A stretch of DNA of 39,787 bases from an uncultured Collinsella sp. (GTDB taxonomy: Bacteria; Actinomycetota; Coriobacteriia; Coriobacteriales; Coriobacteriaceae): assembly GCA_902464495.1 (NCBI GenBank), contig CABQJK010000018.1, positions 1 to 39,787 of the forward strand, written 5' to 3'. Below the pieces are notes generated by a model, which had not been told where the DNA came from, did no database searches, and saw nothing but the letters and a program-made list of their open reading frames with translations. The position numbers and the translations under genes were made by a program. How positions within the stretch are numbered: position 1 is the stretch's first letter; every line of letters begins with the position of its first letter. Positions 6,950-14,756 of this stretch are shown here, in pieces.

Positions 6950-8056
6950 CTAGGCCTGCTTGCCTGCGTCGGACGGGAAGGTAATGCCGGCCTGCTGGCG
7001 CACGGCATCCATGATGCGCAGTGAGACGAGCGTGACATCGCGGTAGTGGCCGAGCTCGTGGCGTCCCGCCGGGGTCTCCCAAATCTCTTCCTTTACGTTA
7101 TCGATACCGTCGATGGCGCTGATAAAGTCTGTGAGTTCGTATTCCATAGTGTTGCTCGATTTGGGCAGGTCGAGCACGCGGCCGTTGTCGCCCTGTTCGC
7201 GCGGTGCCTCGGTCGCCGAGCCACGTACGACGTCGCCGCGGTAGTCGATGCGGACGTTGCGGGGCGTGGACAGATGATCGATCTGGATAGTGCCACGCTC
7301 GCCTTCGATCTGCGAGGGCAGCAGGTCATTCGTAATTTTGGAGTGCGCAAGCTCGACGGAGATACGGCCACCGCCGTAGCTGGCGAGGATGGAACCGCAG
7401 CCGTCGATGGGGCCGTGCGTGAGCTGTTGCGTGGTGGGGTCGAGCAGAGTGGTCATGCTCGTAAGGCCGGAGGGCATGCCGAAAATCTCAACCATGGGCT
7501 CGACGGTGTAGACGCCAATGTCCATGAGGGAACCCGATGCCATATTGCAGTCGAAGATATTGGTGGCGCGTCCCGCGAGAATCTCGTTGTAGCGTGAGGA
7601 ATATTTGCCAAAGCGCAACGAGGCGCGGCGGATGGGGGCGATCTCGCCCAGGGCGTCCTCGATGGCGTGGAAGGCGGGATCGTGGAGGGGACGCATGGCC
7701 TCGAGGGCCACGACACCTGCTGCCTCGGCAGCGCGGAAGACTTCCAGCGCCTGTGTTTCGGTGGCGCAGAAGGGCTTCTCGACGATGACGTGCTTGCCAC
7801 CGGCGATGCAGGCAAGGGCCTGCTCGTAGTGAAGTGCGTTAGGGCTGCCGATATAGACGGCGTCGACGTCGGCGGCTGCCGCAAGCTCATCGAGTGAGGT
7901 AAAGTTTCGCTCGCCATCGCGCTCGGCGGTAAAGGCGGCACCGCGATTGGCATCGCGTGAAAGCGTGCCCACAAACGCGGCTTGGTCGTTGGCGTTGACG
8001 ACTTGGATAAAGTCGTCGGTGATCATGGATGTGCCGATGGTCGCGATGCGCAGCAT
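6950..8056 (-). CDS. Gfo/Idh/MocA-family oxidoreductase
   Basis: A 368-residue NAD(P)-dependent dehydrogenase. The N-terminal Rossmann domain starts with LRIATIGTSMITDD, and the family motif VEKPFCAT (the EKP signature) is near residue 95, followed by the C-terminal substrate-binding alpha/beta domain. The substrate, usually a sugar or inositol, cannot be told. ATG at 8054-8056 is chosen because AAGGGGGA sits just upstream; the longer open frame above it lacks family sequence. It is followed by the acylphosphatase gene with a three-base gap. Confidence 0.92.
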   Translation of the reverse strand: MLRIATIGTSMITDDFIQVVNANDQAAFVGTLSRDANRGAAFTAERDGERNFTSLDELAAAADVDAVYIGSPNALHYEQALACIAGGKHVIVEKPFCATETQALEVFRAAEAAGVVALEAMRPLHDPAFHAIEDALGEIAPIRRASLRFGKYSSRYNEILAGRATNIFDCNMASGSLMDIGVYTVEPMVEIFGMPSGLTSMTTLLDPTTQQLTHGPIDGCGSILASYGGGRISVELAHSKITNDLLPSQIEGERGTIQIDHLSTPRNVRIDYRGDVVRGSATEAPREQGDNGRVLDLPKSSNTMEYELTDFISAIDGIDNVKEEIWETPAGRHELGHYRDVTLVSLRIMDAVRQQAGITFPSDAGKQA

Positions 8057-8129
8057 ACGTCCCCCTTGCGTTGTTTGGTCTACAGGATGAGTGTAGCGCG
8101 TGGGGATATAAAGCTGCGCGAAAACGCTA

Positions 8130-8615
8130 TTACAGGTCGCTCTCGTTAAAGCCGGTGTCGATATCGAGGCTACTGCCGTCGGCCGCCGTGGTGGCGAGCT
8201 CATCGCAGCGCTCGTTGAGCTCGTGACCGGCGTGACCCTTAACCCAGATGAACTCAACCTTGTGCTTGCTTTTGGCGGCGAGTAGTCGCTCCCACAGGTC
8301 GCGGTTCTTGACGGGTTGCTTGTTGGCGGTTTTCCACCCGCGCTTTTTCCAGCCGTCGATCCAGTGCTTGTTAAAGGCGTTGACGACGTACTGCGAATCG
8401 GAATGGACTTCGACCTCGCAAGGGCGGTTGAGCGCCTCGAGCGCCACGATGACCGCCATGAGTTCCATGCGGTTGTTGGTGGTCTTGGCGTAGCCGCGCG
8501 AAAGCTCGGAGGTGAAGGTCTTGCCGGCGGGGTTGGTGTATTTGAGCACGGCGCCGTAGCCGCCGCGTCCCGGATTTGATCGGGCCGAGCCGTCGGTATA
8601 GATGATGACCTTCAC
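8130..8615 (-). CDS. rnhA: Ribonuclease HI
   Basis: Degrades the RNA strand of RNA-DNA hybrids. The 161 residues hold all four catalytic acids: YTDGSARSNPG (Asp), NNRMELMAV (Glu), HSDSQYV (Asp) and NERCDELA (Asp), and the handle region KHWIDGWKKRGWK. The GTG at 8613-8615 is the likely start because AAAGGAAG lies just upstream and the protein then begins directly at the first strand (VKVIIYTDGS). An in-frame ATG at 8666 would add 17 residues without a ribosome site. Confidence 0.96.
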   Translation of the reverse strand: MKVIIYTDGSARSNPGRGGYGAVLKYTNPAGKTFTSELSRGYAKTTNNRMELMAVIVALEALNRPCEVEVHSDSQYVVNAFNKHWIDGWKKRGWKTANKQPVKNRDLWERLLAAKSKHKVEFIWVKGHAGHELNERCDELATTAADGSSLDIDTGFNESDL

Positions 8616-8714
8616 GGGCTTCCTTTCGTTGAGTGCGTTCCATGTGAGTGACCATTGTAGCGCCATGCCCGCCGGGGGCTAGCAATCTATGATTTCTACC
8701 CTGTCTTCCGACAG

Positions 8715-9617
8715 CTAGTTGGCATGGATGATGCGGTTGAGCTCGTCGAGGTATTGCTGCAAGAGGGGAGAGGGCTTGCGCTCGTCGTGCATGATATAGC
8801 CTACGTGCATCGTTGGGGCGTCTGCTAACGGGATCGATGCCATACCCCATTGCATCTCATTGGAGAGGACACCGGTCGACAGGGTGTAACCATTCGACGT
8901 GATAAGTAAGTTAGTGAGCGTTCCGCGGTCCGAGATTCGTATGTTGCGGTCGCAAGGGATATAGCTAAAAGGTTCCTCGGCGTAATAGAAGGAGTTTGAG
9001 GTTCCCTGCTCAAAGCTGTAGCGCGTATAGGGCGTGAGGTCGGCAAGGGACAGCTGAGGGCGGCGTGCGAGCGGGTGGCGCTCGCTAACGAAGACGTGGA
9101 CCGTCGCGTCGAATAGGGGATGGAAGCTTGCGCGGGCATCGGCGAAGGCCTTCTGCAGAACGCGGGCGTTAAAGTCATCCAGATACAGAATGCCGATATC
9201 GCTGCGAAACGCGCGGACGTCATCGATGATCTGCGACGTGGTGGTCTCGCGCATGATGAAATCGAACTTGTTGTCGCGGCAGCGCTCGACCACGTTGACG
9301 AAGGCCTCGACCGAAAAGGCGTAGTGCTGGGCCGAGATAGCAAGGCGGGCTTGCGGGGTGCCGCCGTTCTCGTAGCGGGCCTCGAGCATGTCGGCCTGCT
9401 CTACGACCTGGCGCGCATAGCCCAAAAGCTCGGTGCCGTCGTTGGTGAGCGTGACGCCGCGGCTGGAGCGCGTGAAGATTTCCAAGTGGAGCTCCTGCTC
9501 CAGGCTTTTGACGGCGTTTGAGATGTTGGACTGAGCGGTATAGAGGCGTTGGGCTGCGGCGTTGATTGAGCCGGACTCTGCCACGGCGATCAGAAAACGA
9601 AGCTGCTGAAGGGTCAT
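8715..9617 (-). CDS. LysR-family transcriptional regulator
   Basis: A 300-residue LysR-type regulator with an N-terminal winged helix-turn-helix (TLQQLRFLIAVAESGSINAA, then AQSNISNAVKSLE) and a periplasmic-binding-like effector domain. ATG at 9615-9617 is chosen over the ATG nine bases upstream because AAAGG is then well spaced. It is divergent from metY, so it probably controls sulfur amino-acid synthesis; this is inference from the position. The effector, perhaps O-acetylserine or a methionine-pathway intermediate, is unknown. Confidence 0.9.
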   Translation of the reverse strand: MTLQQLRFLIAVAESGSINAAAQRLYTAQSNISNAVKSLEQELHLEIFTRSSRGVTLTNDGTELLGYARQVVEQADMLEARYENGGTPQARLAISAQHYAFSVEAFVNVVERCRDNKFDFIMRETTTSQIIDDVRAFRSDIGILYLDDFNARVLQKAFADARASFHPLFDATVHVFVSERHPLARRPQLSLADLTPYTRYSFEQGTSNSFYYAEEPFSYIPCDRNIRISDRGTLTNLLITSNGYTLSTGVLSNEMQWGMASIPLADAPTMHVGYIMHDERKPSPLLQQYLDELNRIIHAN

Positions 9618-9638
9618 CGACGCCATCCTTTCGATTGC

Positions 9639-9655
9639 TATCTATAAAACCGATA
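9639..9655. promoter_or_regulatory. Possible LysR operator
   Basis: TATC at 9639-9642 and GATA at 9652-9655 form a short dyad in AT-rich DNA 22 bases upstream of the LysR start codon, and AACC/GGTT follows immediately. LysR regulators commonly bind interrupted T-N11-A dyads in such divergent regions. The motif is short, so support is weak. Confidence 0.3.
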
Positions 9656-9677
9656 ACAGGTTAGCGCTTTTAAGTGA

Positions 9678-9706
9678 TTGACCGAGCGAAACAATGCTCG
9701 TACTAT
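9678..9706 (+). promoter_or_regulatory. Promoter of the metY leader and metY
   Basis: TTGACC at 9678-9683 and TACTAT at 9701-9706 with an ideal 17-base spacer. A start near 9713 would give a leader of about 178 bases before metY, including the small cysteine ORF. A GAGC/GCTC dyad fills much of the spacer and could be an operator. Confidence 0.65.
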
Positions 9707-9774
9707 TCAAAACACACAAAGGCGGTAGGTAATTAAGCCGACCACGGAACCGGGATGCGAAAGGAGACCCGCAT

Positions 9775-9828
9775 ATGAATTGCTTACCAAGACGAATGCC
9801 GGGCTCCTGTTTGCGCCCGTCGGCGTGA
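9775..9828 (+). CDS. Cysteine-containing 17-residue leader peptide upstream of metY
   Basis: A small ORF, MNCLPRRMPGSCLRPSA, with AAGGAG eight bases before its ATG, as good a ribosome site as those of the full-size genes. Two of 17 codons are cysteine (9781 and 9808), and TTA, AGA and CGA codons that are rare here occur between them. It ends 62 bases before metY. Translation of the peptide and its role are inferred: cysteine- or arginine-dependent stalling could control folding of the hairpin at 9804-9835. There is no homology I can name. Confidence 0.5.
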   Translation: MNCLPRRMPGSCLRPSA

Positions 9829-9835
9829 TCAGGAG
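9804..9835 (+). promoter_or_regulatory. Leader hairpin overlapping the end of the metY leader ORF
   Basis: CTCCTG at 9804-9809 pairs with CAGGAG at 9830-9835, with an inner GCGCC/GGCGT pairing. The left arm holds the second cysteine codon of the leader ORF. It is followed by a pyrimidine-rich stretch rather than a clean T run, so attenuation would be translational or Rho-linked rather than simple intrinsic termination. Confidence 0.4.
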
Positions 9836-9890
9836 ACAGCGACTTACTTCTCTCTTATTTATTTACTTTCGTTCGATCAAGGAGATCATC

Positions 9891-11201
9891 ATGAGCCAGT
9901 TCATCAACAACCCCGAGCACACCTTTGGTTTCGATACCCTGCAGCTGCACGTTGGCCAGGAGAGCGCCGATCCCGCATCCGACTCCCGTGCCGTGCCTAT
10001 CTACCAGACCACGAGCTATGTGTTCCGCAACTCCCAGCACGCCGCCGACCGCTTTGGTCTTGCCGACGCCGGTAACATCTACGGTCGTCTGACCAACTCC
10101 ACCCAGGGCGTCTTCGAGGACCGTATCGCCGCACTCGAGGGTGGCGTAGCAGGTCTTGCCGTCGCCTCCGGCGCTGCTGCCATCACCTATACCCTGCAGG
10201 CTCTTGCCCAGGCTGGTGACCACGTGGTGGCTCAGAAGACCATCTACGGTGGCTCCTACAACCTGCTGGAGCATACACTCTCTCAGTTTGGCGTCGAGAC
10301 CACGTTTGTCGATGCCCATAAACTGGAAGAGGTTGAGGGTGCCATCAAGGACAACACCACGGTCATCTATCTCGAGACGCTCGGCAACCCCAACTCTGAC
10401 ATCCCCAACATCGACGCCATCTCCGAGATCGCCAAGAAGCACGGTCTGCCGGTTGTCGTCGACAACACTTTCGGCACTCCGTACCTGTTCCGTCCGCTGG
10501 AGCATGGTGCCAACATCGTCGTTCACTCCGCAACCAAGTTCATCGGTGGCCACGGCACCTCGCTGGGCGGTGTGATCGTCGACGGCGGTAACTTCGATTG
10601 GAAGGCGAGCGGAAAGTACGCCCAGATTGCTGAGCCCAACCCCTCCTACCACGGTGTTTCGTTTGCCGAGGCTGCCGGCCCTGCCGCCTTCGCGACCTAT
10701 GTCCGCGCCATCCTGCTGCGTGACGAGGGCGCTTGCATCAGCCCGTTCAACGCCTGGATCTTGCTCCAGGGCACCGAGACTCTGTCGCTGCGCGTTGACC
10801 GTCATGTCGAGAACACCAAGAAGGTCGTTGAGTTCCTGGTTGGTGACAGCCACGTCGCCAAGGTGAACCACCCGAGCCTGCCTGAGCACCCCGATCACGA
10901 GCTCTATCAGAAGTACTTCCCCCGTGGCGGCGCCTCGATCTTTACCTTTGAGATTAAGGGTGGCCAGGAGGCAGCTTGGAAGTTCATCGATCACCTGCAG
11001 GTGTTCTCGCTGCTCGCCAATGTGGCCGACGTCAAGTCGCTCGTCGTGCACCCGGCTACCACCACGCACTCCCAGCTCTCTGCCGAGGAGCTCGCCGAGC
11101 AGAACATCACGCCCTCCACGATCCGTCTTTCCATCGGTACCGAGAACGCCGAGGACATCATTTGGGATCTGAAGCAGGCCTTCGCCGCGCTGGACGAGTA
11201 A
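9891..11201 (+). CDS. metY: O-acetylhomoserine sulfhydrylase
   Basis: A 436-residue PLP enzyme of the Cys/Met metabolism family that makes homocysteine (or methionine) from O-acetylhomoserine and sulfide (or methanethiol). Motifs: FDTLQLHVGQ and PIYQTTSYVF at the N-terminus, GAAAITYTLQALAQAGDHVV, ETLGNPNSDIPNI, and the PLP lysine in HSATKFIGGHGTSLGG. The family-long C-terminal half is complete (NVADVKSLVVHPATTTHSQ). The length and the HVGQ/HPATTTHSQ signatures favour MetY over cystathionine gamma-synthase. ATG 9891 follows AAGGAG; an upstream in-frame TTG at 9780 overlaps the leader ORF in another frame and is not supported. Codon choice is strongly biased, suggesting high expression. Confidence 0.95.
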   Translation: MSQFINNPEHTFGFDTLQLHVGQESADPASDSRAVPIYQTTSYVFRNSQHAADRFGLADAGNIYGRLTNSTQGVFEDRIAALEGGVAGLAVASGAAAITYTLQALAQAGDHVVAQKTIYGGSYNLLEHTLSQFGVETTFVDAHKLEEVEGAIKDNTTVIYLETLGNPNSDIPNIDAISEIAKKHGLPVVVDNTFGTPYLFRPLEHGANIVVHSATKFIGGHGTSLGGVIVDGGNFDWKASGKYAQIAEPNPSYHGVSFAEAAGPAAFATYVRAILLRDEGACISPFNAWILLQGTETLSLRVDRHVENTKKVVEFLVGDSHVAKVNHPSLPEHPDHELYQKYFPRGGASIFTFEIKGGQEAAWKFIDHLQVFSLLANVADVKSLVVHPATTTHSQLSAEELAEQNITPSTIRLSIGTENAEDIIWDLKQAFAALDE

Positions 11202-11261
11202 GGCGACTTGTGCAAGGACCCCTTGCGAGTCGATAGGTATAACTGCATAAAATGCCTGTTC

Positions 11262-11302
11262 AAGGCGCCTGTGCGAACGATGGTTGCACAGGCGCCTTTT
11301 TT
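11262..11302 (+). terminator. Intrinsic terminator of metY
   Basis: A perfect 13-bp GC-rich stem (AAGGCGCCTGTGC and its complement) with an 11-base loop followed by six T residues, 60 bases after the metY stop. Confidence 0.93.
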
Positions 11303-11383
11303 GCATAGAGAGGGTGCAAAAACAGGGTTTTTGACACGCTTTATGCATTCGAGTTGTGGAAAACTCCTGTTGAGAGGATGTGA

Positions 11384-11419
11384 GTTTTACGCAATTGACG
11401 TGCACCTTTTGAGTAAAAC
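11384..11419. promoter_or_regulatory. Inverted repeat upstream of the secreted-protein gene
   Basis: GTTTTAC at 11384-11390 and GTAAAAC at 11413-11419, both preceded by TGA, form a 7-bp dyad with a 22-base spacer in the 210-base gap between the metY terminator and the next gene. It may be an operator. No convincing -35/-10 pair is seen nearby, although TTGACA at 11331 and TACTAT at 11442 occur singly. Confidence 0.3.
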
Positions 11420-11513
11420 CGCAGGTCGCGAATTGCTCGGGGTACTATGCAGCGCGATCGAATCACACGCAGCTCAAACGCAGCAAAAACGCACTACGGA
11501 GGTTTCCAGCTAC

Positions 11514-12290
11514 ATGAGGATCGATTCACGAAAACCGAAAGCCGCCGCCCTTTCCGCCGCTCTGACCGTGGCACTTTTGGCGGGCGCCAGCACAACCGAT
11601 GCCCACGCGGCAACACTGCCCGATACGGTTGGATCTACGCCGTCCGAGGCGACGCTGGTGCAGCCCGTCGACTATCGCGGCGATGGTTATGGCTCCATGC
11701 AGGAGTGGAACGCCTCGATGGGGGCAAAGCGCGATTCCCTTGAGATGCGCGCGCAGATCATTATGAACATGTATGGCGACTATGCTACCGATGATGAGCG
11801 TGCTGTCTTGCAGGGCTGCATCGACAACGCGGGTGGCCTTTTGACGATGGGGGAGGTCGACGCCAAGTCGACCGAGCTCGACGAGCTTCGCTCCACGCTT
11901 GAGGATGCCAAGCGCGAGGCGCTCGAGGCTGCGGCCGCCGAAGCCGAGGCTGCTGAAGCCGCTCAGGCTTCGTATTACAACGCCGGCTCCGGCTCGTCTT
12001 ACGCGTCCGCTGCGTATTACGCCAACGGCTCGGGCCTGACACGTTCGAGCGGCGTCAATAACTATAACGGCCGCCGCGAGACCTATTACAGCAGCAATGT
12101 GCTCTATCATCACCGCACGGGCGAGTGGACGCAGGATTCTGAGGGCTTTTGGCGCGATTCCGATGGCTACTACGTTGTTGCTGCGGGCGATAAGGCCCAG
12201 GGCTCCACGTTTACCGGATCCAAGGGTGAGTGCAAGGTCTATGACTCCGGCTGCGCTGCCGGAACCACCGACTACTACACCGGTTGGTAA
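11514..12290 (+). CDS. Secreted protein with coiled-coil segment, unknown function
   Basis: A 258-residue exported protein. Residues 1-35 are a classic signal peptide (KPKAAALSAALTVALLAGA then a cleavage-like ADAHAA-type end, here TTDAHAATL). Residues 70-145 are helical, rich in Ala and Glu and likely coiled-coil. The middle is Ser/Gly/Tyr-rich, and the C-terminus has an aromatic, Gly-rich conserved-looking domain with two cysteines (GECKVYDSGCAAGTTDYYTGW-type end). ATG 11514 follows CGGAGG; the longer open frame above has no ribosome site and no signal peptide. I do not recognise a catalytic family; a cell-wall-associated role is a guess. Confidence 0.75.
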   Translation: MRIDSRKPKAAALSAALTVALLAGASTTDAHAATLPDTVGSTPSEATLVQPVDYRGDGYGSMQEWNASMGAKRDSLEMRAQIIMNMYGDYATDDERAVLQGCIDNAGGLLTMGEVDAKSTELDELRSTLEDAKREALEAAAAEAEAAEAAQASYYNAGSGSSYASAAYYANGSGLTRSSGVNNYNGRRETYYSSNVLYHHRTGEWTQDSEGFWRDSDGYYVVAAGDKAQGSTFTGSKGECKVYDSGCAAGTTDYYTGW

Positions 12291-12317
12291 TCTTTTCGGC
12301 ATCACAGATATTTGGCG

Positions 12318-12363
12318 GACGGGCGTCTTCACCGAGCTTTTGGGCAACGTAAAGACGCCCGTC
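12318..12363 (+). terminator. Hairpin after the secreted-protein gene
   Basis: GACGGGCGTCTT pairs perfectly with AAGACGCCCGTC (12 bp) around a 22-base loop, 28 bases after the stop. It has no T run, so it is a probable rather than certain terminator. The rest of the gap to 12477 holds only the ribosome site of the next gene. Confidence 0.6.
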
Positions 12364-12477
12364 CTATGTATGCGCTTGAGTTAACAGAGCCCTTACCGTG
12401 GCGGTACGCCGCGCAAATGGACGCGGGGCACACTAGTTCATGAGAAATAAGGTCTTTCTCGTGGAGGAAGTGGTCTT

Positions 12478-12684
12478 GTGAACGCTCGAGATATCGCCGT
12501 CGCCGCCGTCGCATTGATGCTTGGCTGTCTTGGCCCTACCGCCGCGCTCGTCGCGGGCATGCAGGGGTCATGCGGGGCTGCTCCTATCGTGGTCGGTGCG
12601 CTGATCGCGGCCGCGCTGCTGGGAAGCGCGGGCGTGGTCCTTTGTCGCGATGACGAGGACGAGGCTCCGGAGTCGCAGCTCTAA
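12478..12684 (+). CDS. Small two-helix membrane protein
   Basis: A 68-residue hydrophobic protein starting at GTG, supported by GGAGGAAG seven bases upstream. Two membrane segments are visible (about residues 5-28 and 36-56), followed by a short acidic tail (CRDDEDEAPESQL). It has single cysteines in or near both helices. No family is recognised. It stands alone between two hairpins and converges with the ketopantoate reductase-like gene. Confidence 0.65.
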   Translation: MNARDIAVAAVALMLGCLGPTAALVAGMQGSCGAAPIVVGALIAAALLGSAGVVLCRDDEDEAPESQL

Positions 12685-12721
12685 CCGTCGGAACGCCGAC
12701 TACTGGTTATAGATGAAGATG

Positions 12722-12759
12722 AAAGCCGCCGCAAGGGGAGTACTCCTTGCGGCGGCTTT
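12722..12759. terminator. Bidirectional intrinsic terminator
   Basis: AAAGCCGCCGCAAGG pairs with CCTTGCGGCGGCTTT (15 bp) between convergent genes, with A and T runs at the two ends. It can serve the small membrane gene (+) and the ketopantoate reductase-like gene (-). Confidence 0.85.
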
Positions 12760-12792
12760 ACTGTCGAGTCTGTTGACGTGGCGAATCGGGCG

Positions 12793-13707
12793 CTACCAGC
12801 TTGCCTCGATATCGCAAATACGCTGATAGAGCCATTCGTTCTGAGGCGCCTGGATATTGTGCTTGGCTGCCAGGCGGCAAATGGTGCCCGCGAACTCCTC
12901 GACTTCGGTTTTGCGTCGCGCGACGCGGTCTTGCGCCATCGACGGCATGCCGGCGGGATCGAGCCCCTCGATGAGGTGCACCATCTGCGTCAGGTCTGCT
13001 TCGGTCAGCTCGATGCCTTCGGCGTTGGCGACTGCAAGCGCCTCGCGCATGGCGGAAACAAAGCAGCGACGCTGCTCGGAGCCCTGTTCCGTGGCGCTTC
13101 CGTATGTGCCGCCATAGGCCATACAGGTCTGGTTGATACCGTCGTTGAGCATGAGCTTGGCCCACATGCGGTGTGCGATGTCTGTCTCGACGGTATGGGC
13201 GATGCCGCAGCGCGCGTAAAGCTTATCAATGGCGGCAACGGTCTCGTGGTCGGTGCCGGCGCCCGCGCCAAAACGAATCTCGCCGGTGTTGGTAAAAGTG
13301 AGCTCGCCGTTGAGAAATACGGCGTCCATGCCCTGGCAGATACCCAGGACGGTGTGCTCCCAGCCAAAGCGCTCGGCGATTTTTTGCTCGCTGGTGATGC
13401 CGTTACACAGCGATGCGATCAACGTGTCAGGCCCCACGACGCTCTCCATGGTTTTGAGTGCTTGATCGAGTCCAGTTGTCTTGACTGTGAGGATGACCAG
13501 GTCGGCGGGCATTGCCTCGCTCGCGCGAACGGACTTGAGCGCGCAAGGCTTGCCGTTGACGGTAAGCGCGTCGTTCGCGTGACGCTCGAAGCGTGCGTCG
13601 TCCATAACGTATTCGACGGCGTCGTTGCCGAGCGCCTGGGCGATCATGCTGCCGTAGAGCAGGCCGACACCGCCTTTGCCGATAAAGGCAACTATGTTGA
13701 TCTGCAT
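12793..13707 (-). CDS. 2-dehydropantoate 2-reductase family protein
   Basis: A 304-residue NADPH-dependent reductase of the PanE/ApbA family, which reduces ketopantoate to pantoate for coenzyme A synthesis. The nucleotide-binding loop is VAFIGKGGVGLLYG, then LVILTVKTTGLDQAL and SLCNGITSEQ, and the catalytic lysine and surrounding helix lie in HRMWAKLMLNDGINQT. The ATG at 13705-13707 is preferred because GGGGAG is spaced correctly; ATG 13716 is too close to it. Paralogues of this family reduce other 2-oxoacids, so panE is not assigned with certainty. It lies alone, with the cyclase gene upstream on the same strand. Confidence 0.85.
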   Translation of the reverse strand: MQINIVAFIGKGGVGLLYGSMIAQALGNDAVEYVMDDARFERHANDALTVNGKPCALKSVRASEAMPADLVILTVKTTGLDQALKTMESVVGPDTLIASLCNGITSEQKIAERFGWEHTVLGICQGMDAVFLNGELTFTNTGEIRFGAGAGTDHETVAAIDKLYARCGIAHTVETDIAHRMWAKLMLNDGINQTCMAYGGTYGSATEQGSEQRRCFVSAMREALAVANAEGIELTEADLTQMVHLIEGLDPAGMPSMAQDRVARRKTEVEEFAGTICRLAAKHNIQAPQNEWLYQRICDIEASW

Positions 13708-13823
13708 GTGAATCATCTCCCCATATAAAAGGCGCCCGCGTAGGGACGCCTGATGGATTGTAAGCTGCCTGCGCGTGTTGTACATGCGGGGCGGCGGTAT
13801 TTAAAGGAATAGACGTGCGGAGC

Positions 13824-14594
13824 CTATGCCGCGGGGCAGACTGCAAAGACGCGCGCGGGGTATCCGACACCATCGCGAACCTTGGGGAAGGTGCAGAAGA
13901 TGACGGCGCCCGTGGCGGGGAGCTCATCCAGATGGTCCATGACCTCGATCTGATAACGGTCAACCGAGAGGATGTACTGCTCGCCGGGGTAGGGGTAGGC
14001 GTCCTCGCGCGTGGTGATGGTCGCCGGGTCGGTATCTGCCGGTTCGTGGCCGATGGCGCCGATGTTGCGCTCTTCGACAAGCCACTTGATGGCGTCGAGG
14101 TCCCAGCCGGGGTAGTGGGGCTGGCCGTCCTCGTCCTTGTTCTCGAGGTCTGTCAGCTTGGACCAATCGGAGCGGAAGGCGACAAAGGCGTCCTCGGGAA
14201 TACGGCCGTGCTCGTCCTCCCAGGCTTTGAGGTCTTCGACAGTCAGGACGTAATCGGGGTTCGCGGCGCACTCCTCGTGCTTGTCAATCACGCAGAGCGG
14301 ATGCATAAACTCGATGGGCTCGATCTCGCCGAGGGAACGCCCGTCGACATGAAAGTGGCGCGGCGCGTCGACGTGGGTACCGTACTGTGAAGCGACCGAA
14401 TACTGAAAGCAGCGCATGGGCGCGAGCATGTCCTCGGGCGTGTCGGGCAGGTAGTCGAAGAGCTTGGTGGACTCGAACGGCTTAAAGCCAAACCAGTGCG
14501 GGGTGTCGCACGAGAGTGTGTGGGTGAGATCGACCCAGCGATAATCGGTGCTTTTGAGCTGGGAGGCGAGGTTCCAAAGGTCGAGCGCGGGCAT
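13824..14594 (-). CDS. Cyclase-family (kynurenine formamidase-like) metal hydrolase
   Basis: A 256-residue protein of the cyclase/KynB family, metal-dependent amide or lactone hydrolases. The family metal motif is YGTHVDAPRHFH near residue 73, preceded by WVDLTHTLSCDTPHW, and a further conserved HEPADTDPA lies near residue 183. Members hydrolyse N-formylkynurenine, isatin or cyclic amides; the substrate here is unknown. AAAGGAG lies six bases upstream of the ATG. The adjacent 95-base gap to the reductase gene holds a weak AGGCG/CGCCT hairpin (13732-13751) only. Confidence 0.88.
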   Translation of the reverse strand: MPALDLWNLASQLKSTDYRWVDLTHTLSCDTPHWFGFKPFESTKLFDYLPDTPEDMLAPMRCFQYSVASQYGTHVDAPRHFHVDGRSLGEIEPIEFMHPLCVIDKHEECAANPDYVLTVEDLKAWEDEHGRIPEDAFVAFRSDWSKLTDLENKDEDGQPHYPGWDLDAIKWLVEERNIGAIGHEPADTDPATITTREDAYPYPGEQYILSVDRYQIEVMDHLDELPATGAVIFCTFPKVRDGVGYPARVFAVCPAA

Positions 14595-14756
14595 GATTGG
14601 CTCCTTTCATCGGGCTTTTTGCTGATGTTAAAGCGGCGCCGTGACGCCTCGATTTCCGCTGCGTTACGATACGTTCTCAATTGCGATTCCGATGTGTTTC
14701 GATGACGTGACGGATTTGTTTCGCCTTATCGGGGCTTTGATGGGAGAGGAGGGGCC

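Noticed and set aside
9713..9890. SAM riboswitch in the metY leader
   Set aside because: I looked for SAM-I and SAM-IV hallmark conserved segments and did not find them; the leader ORF with hairpin explains the region better. A covariance-model search would settle it.
9855..11405. Long open frame on the minus strand opposite metY
   Set aside because: It runs through the metY terminator, has no ribosome site and reflects strong codon bias of metY.
11208..11513. N-terminal extension of the secreted protein to 360 residues
   Set aside because: It would start inside the metY terminator region, lacks a ribosome site and would hide the signal peptide that starts at 11514.
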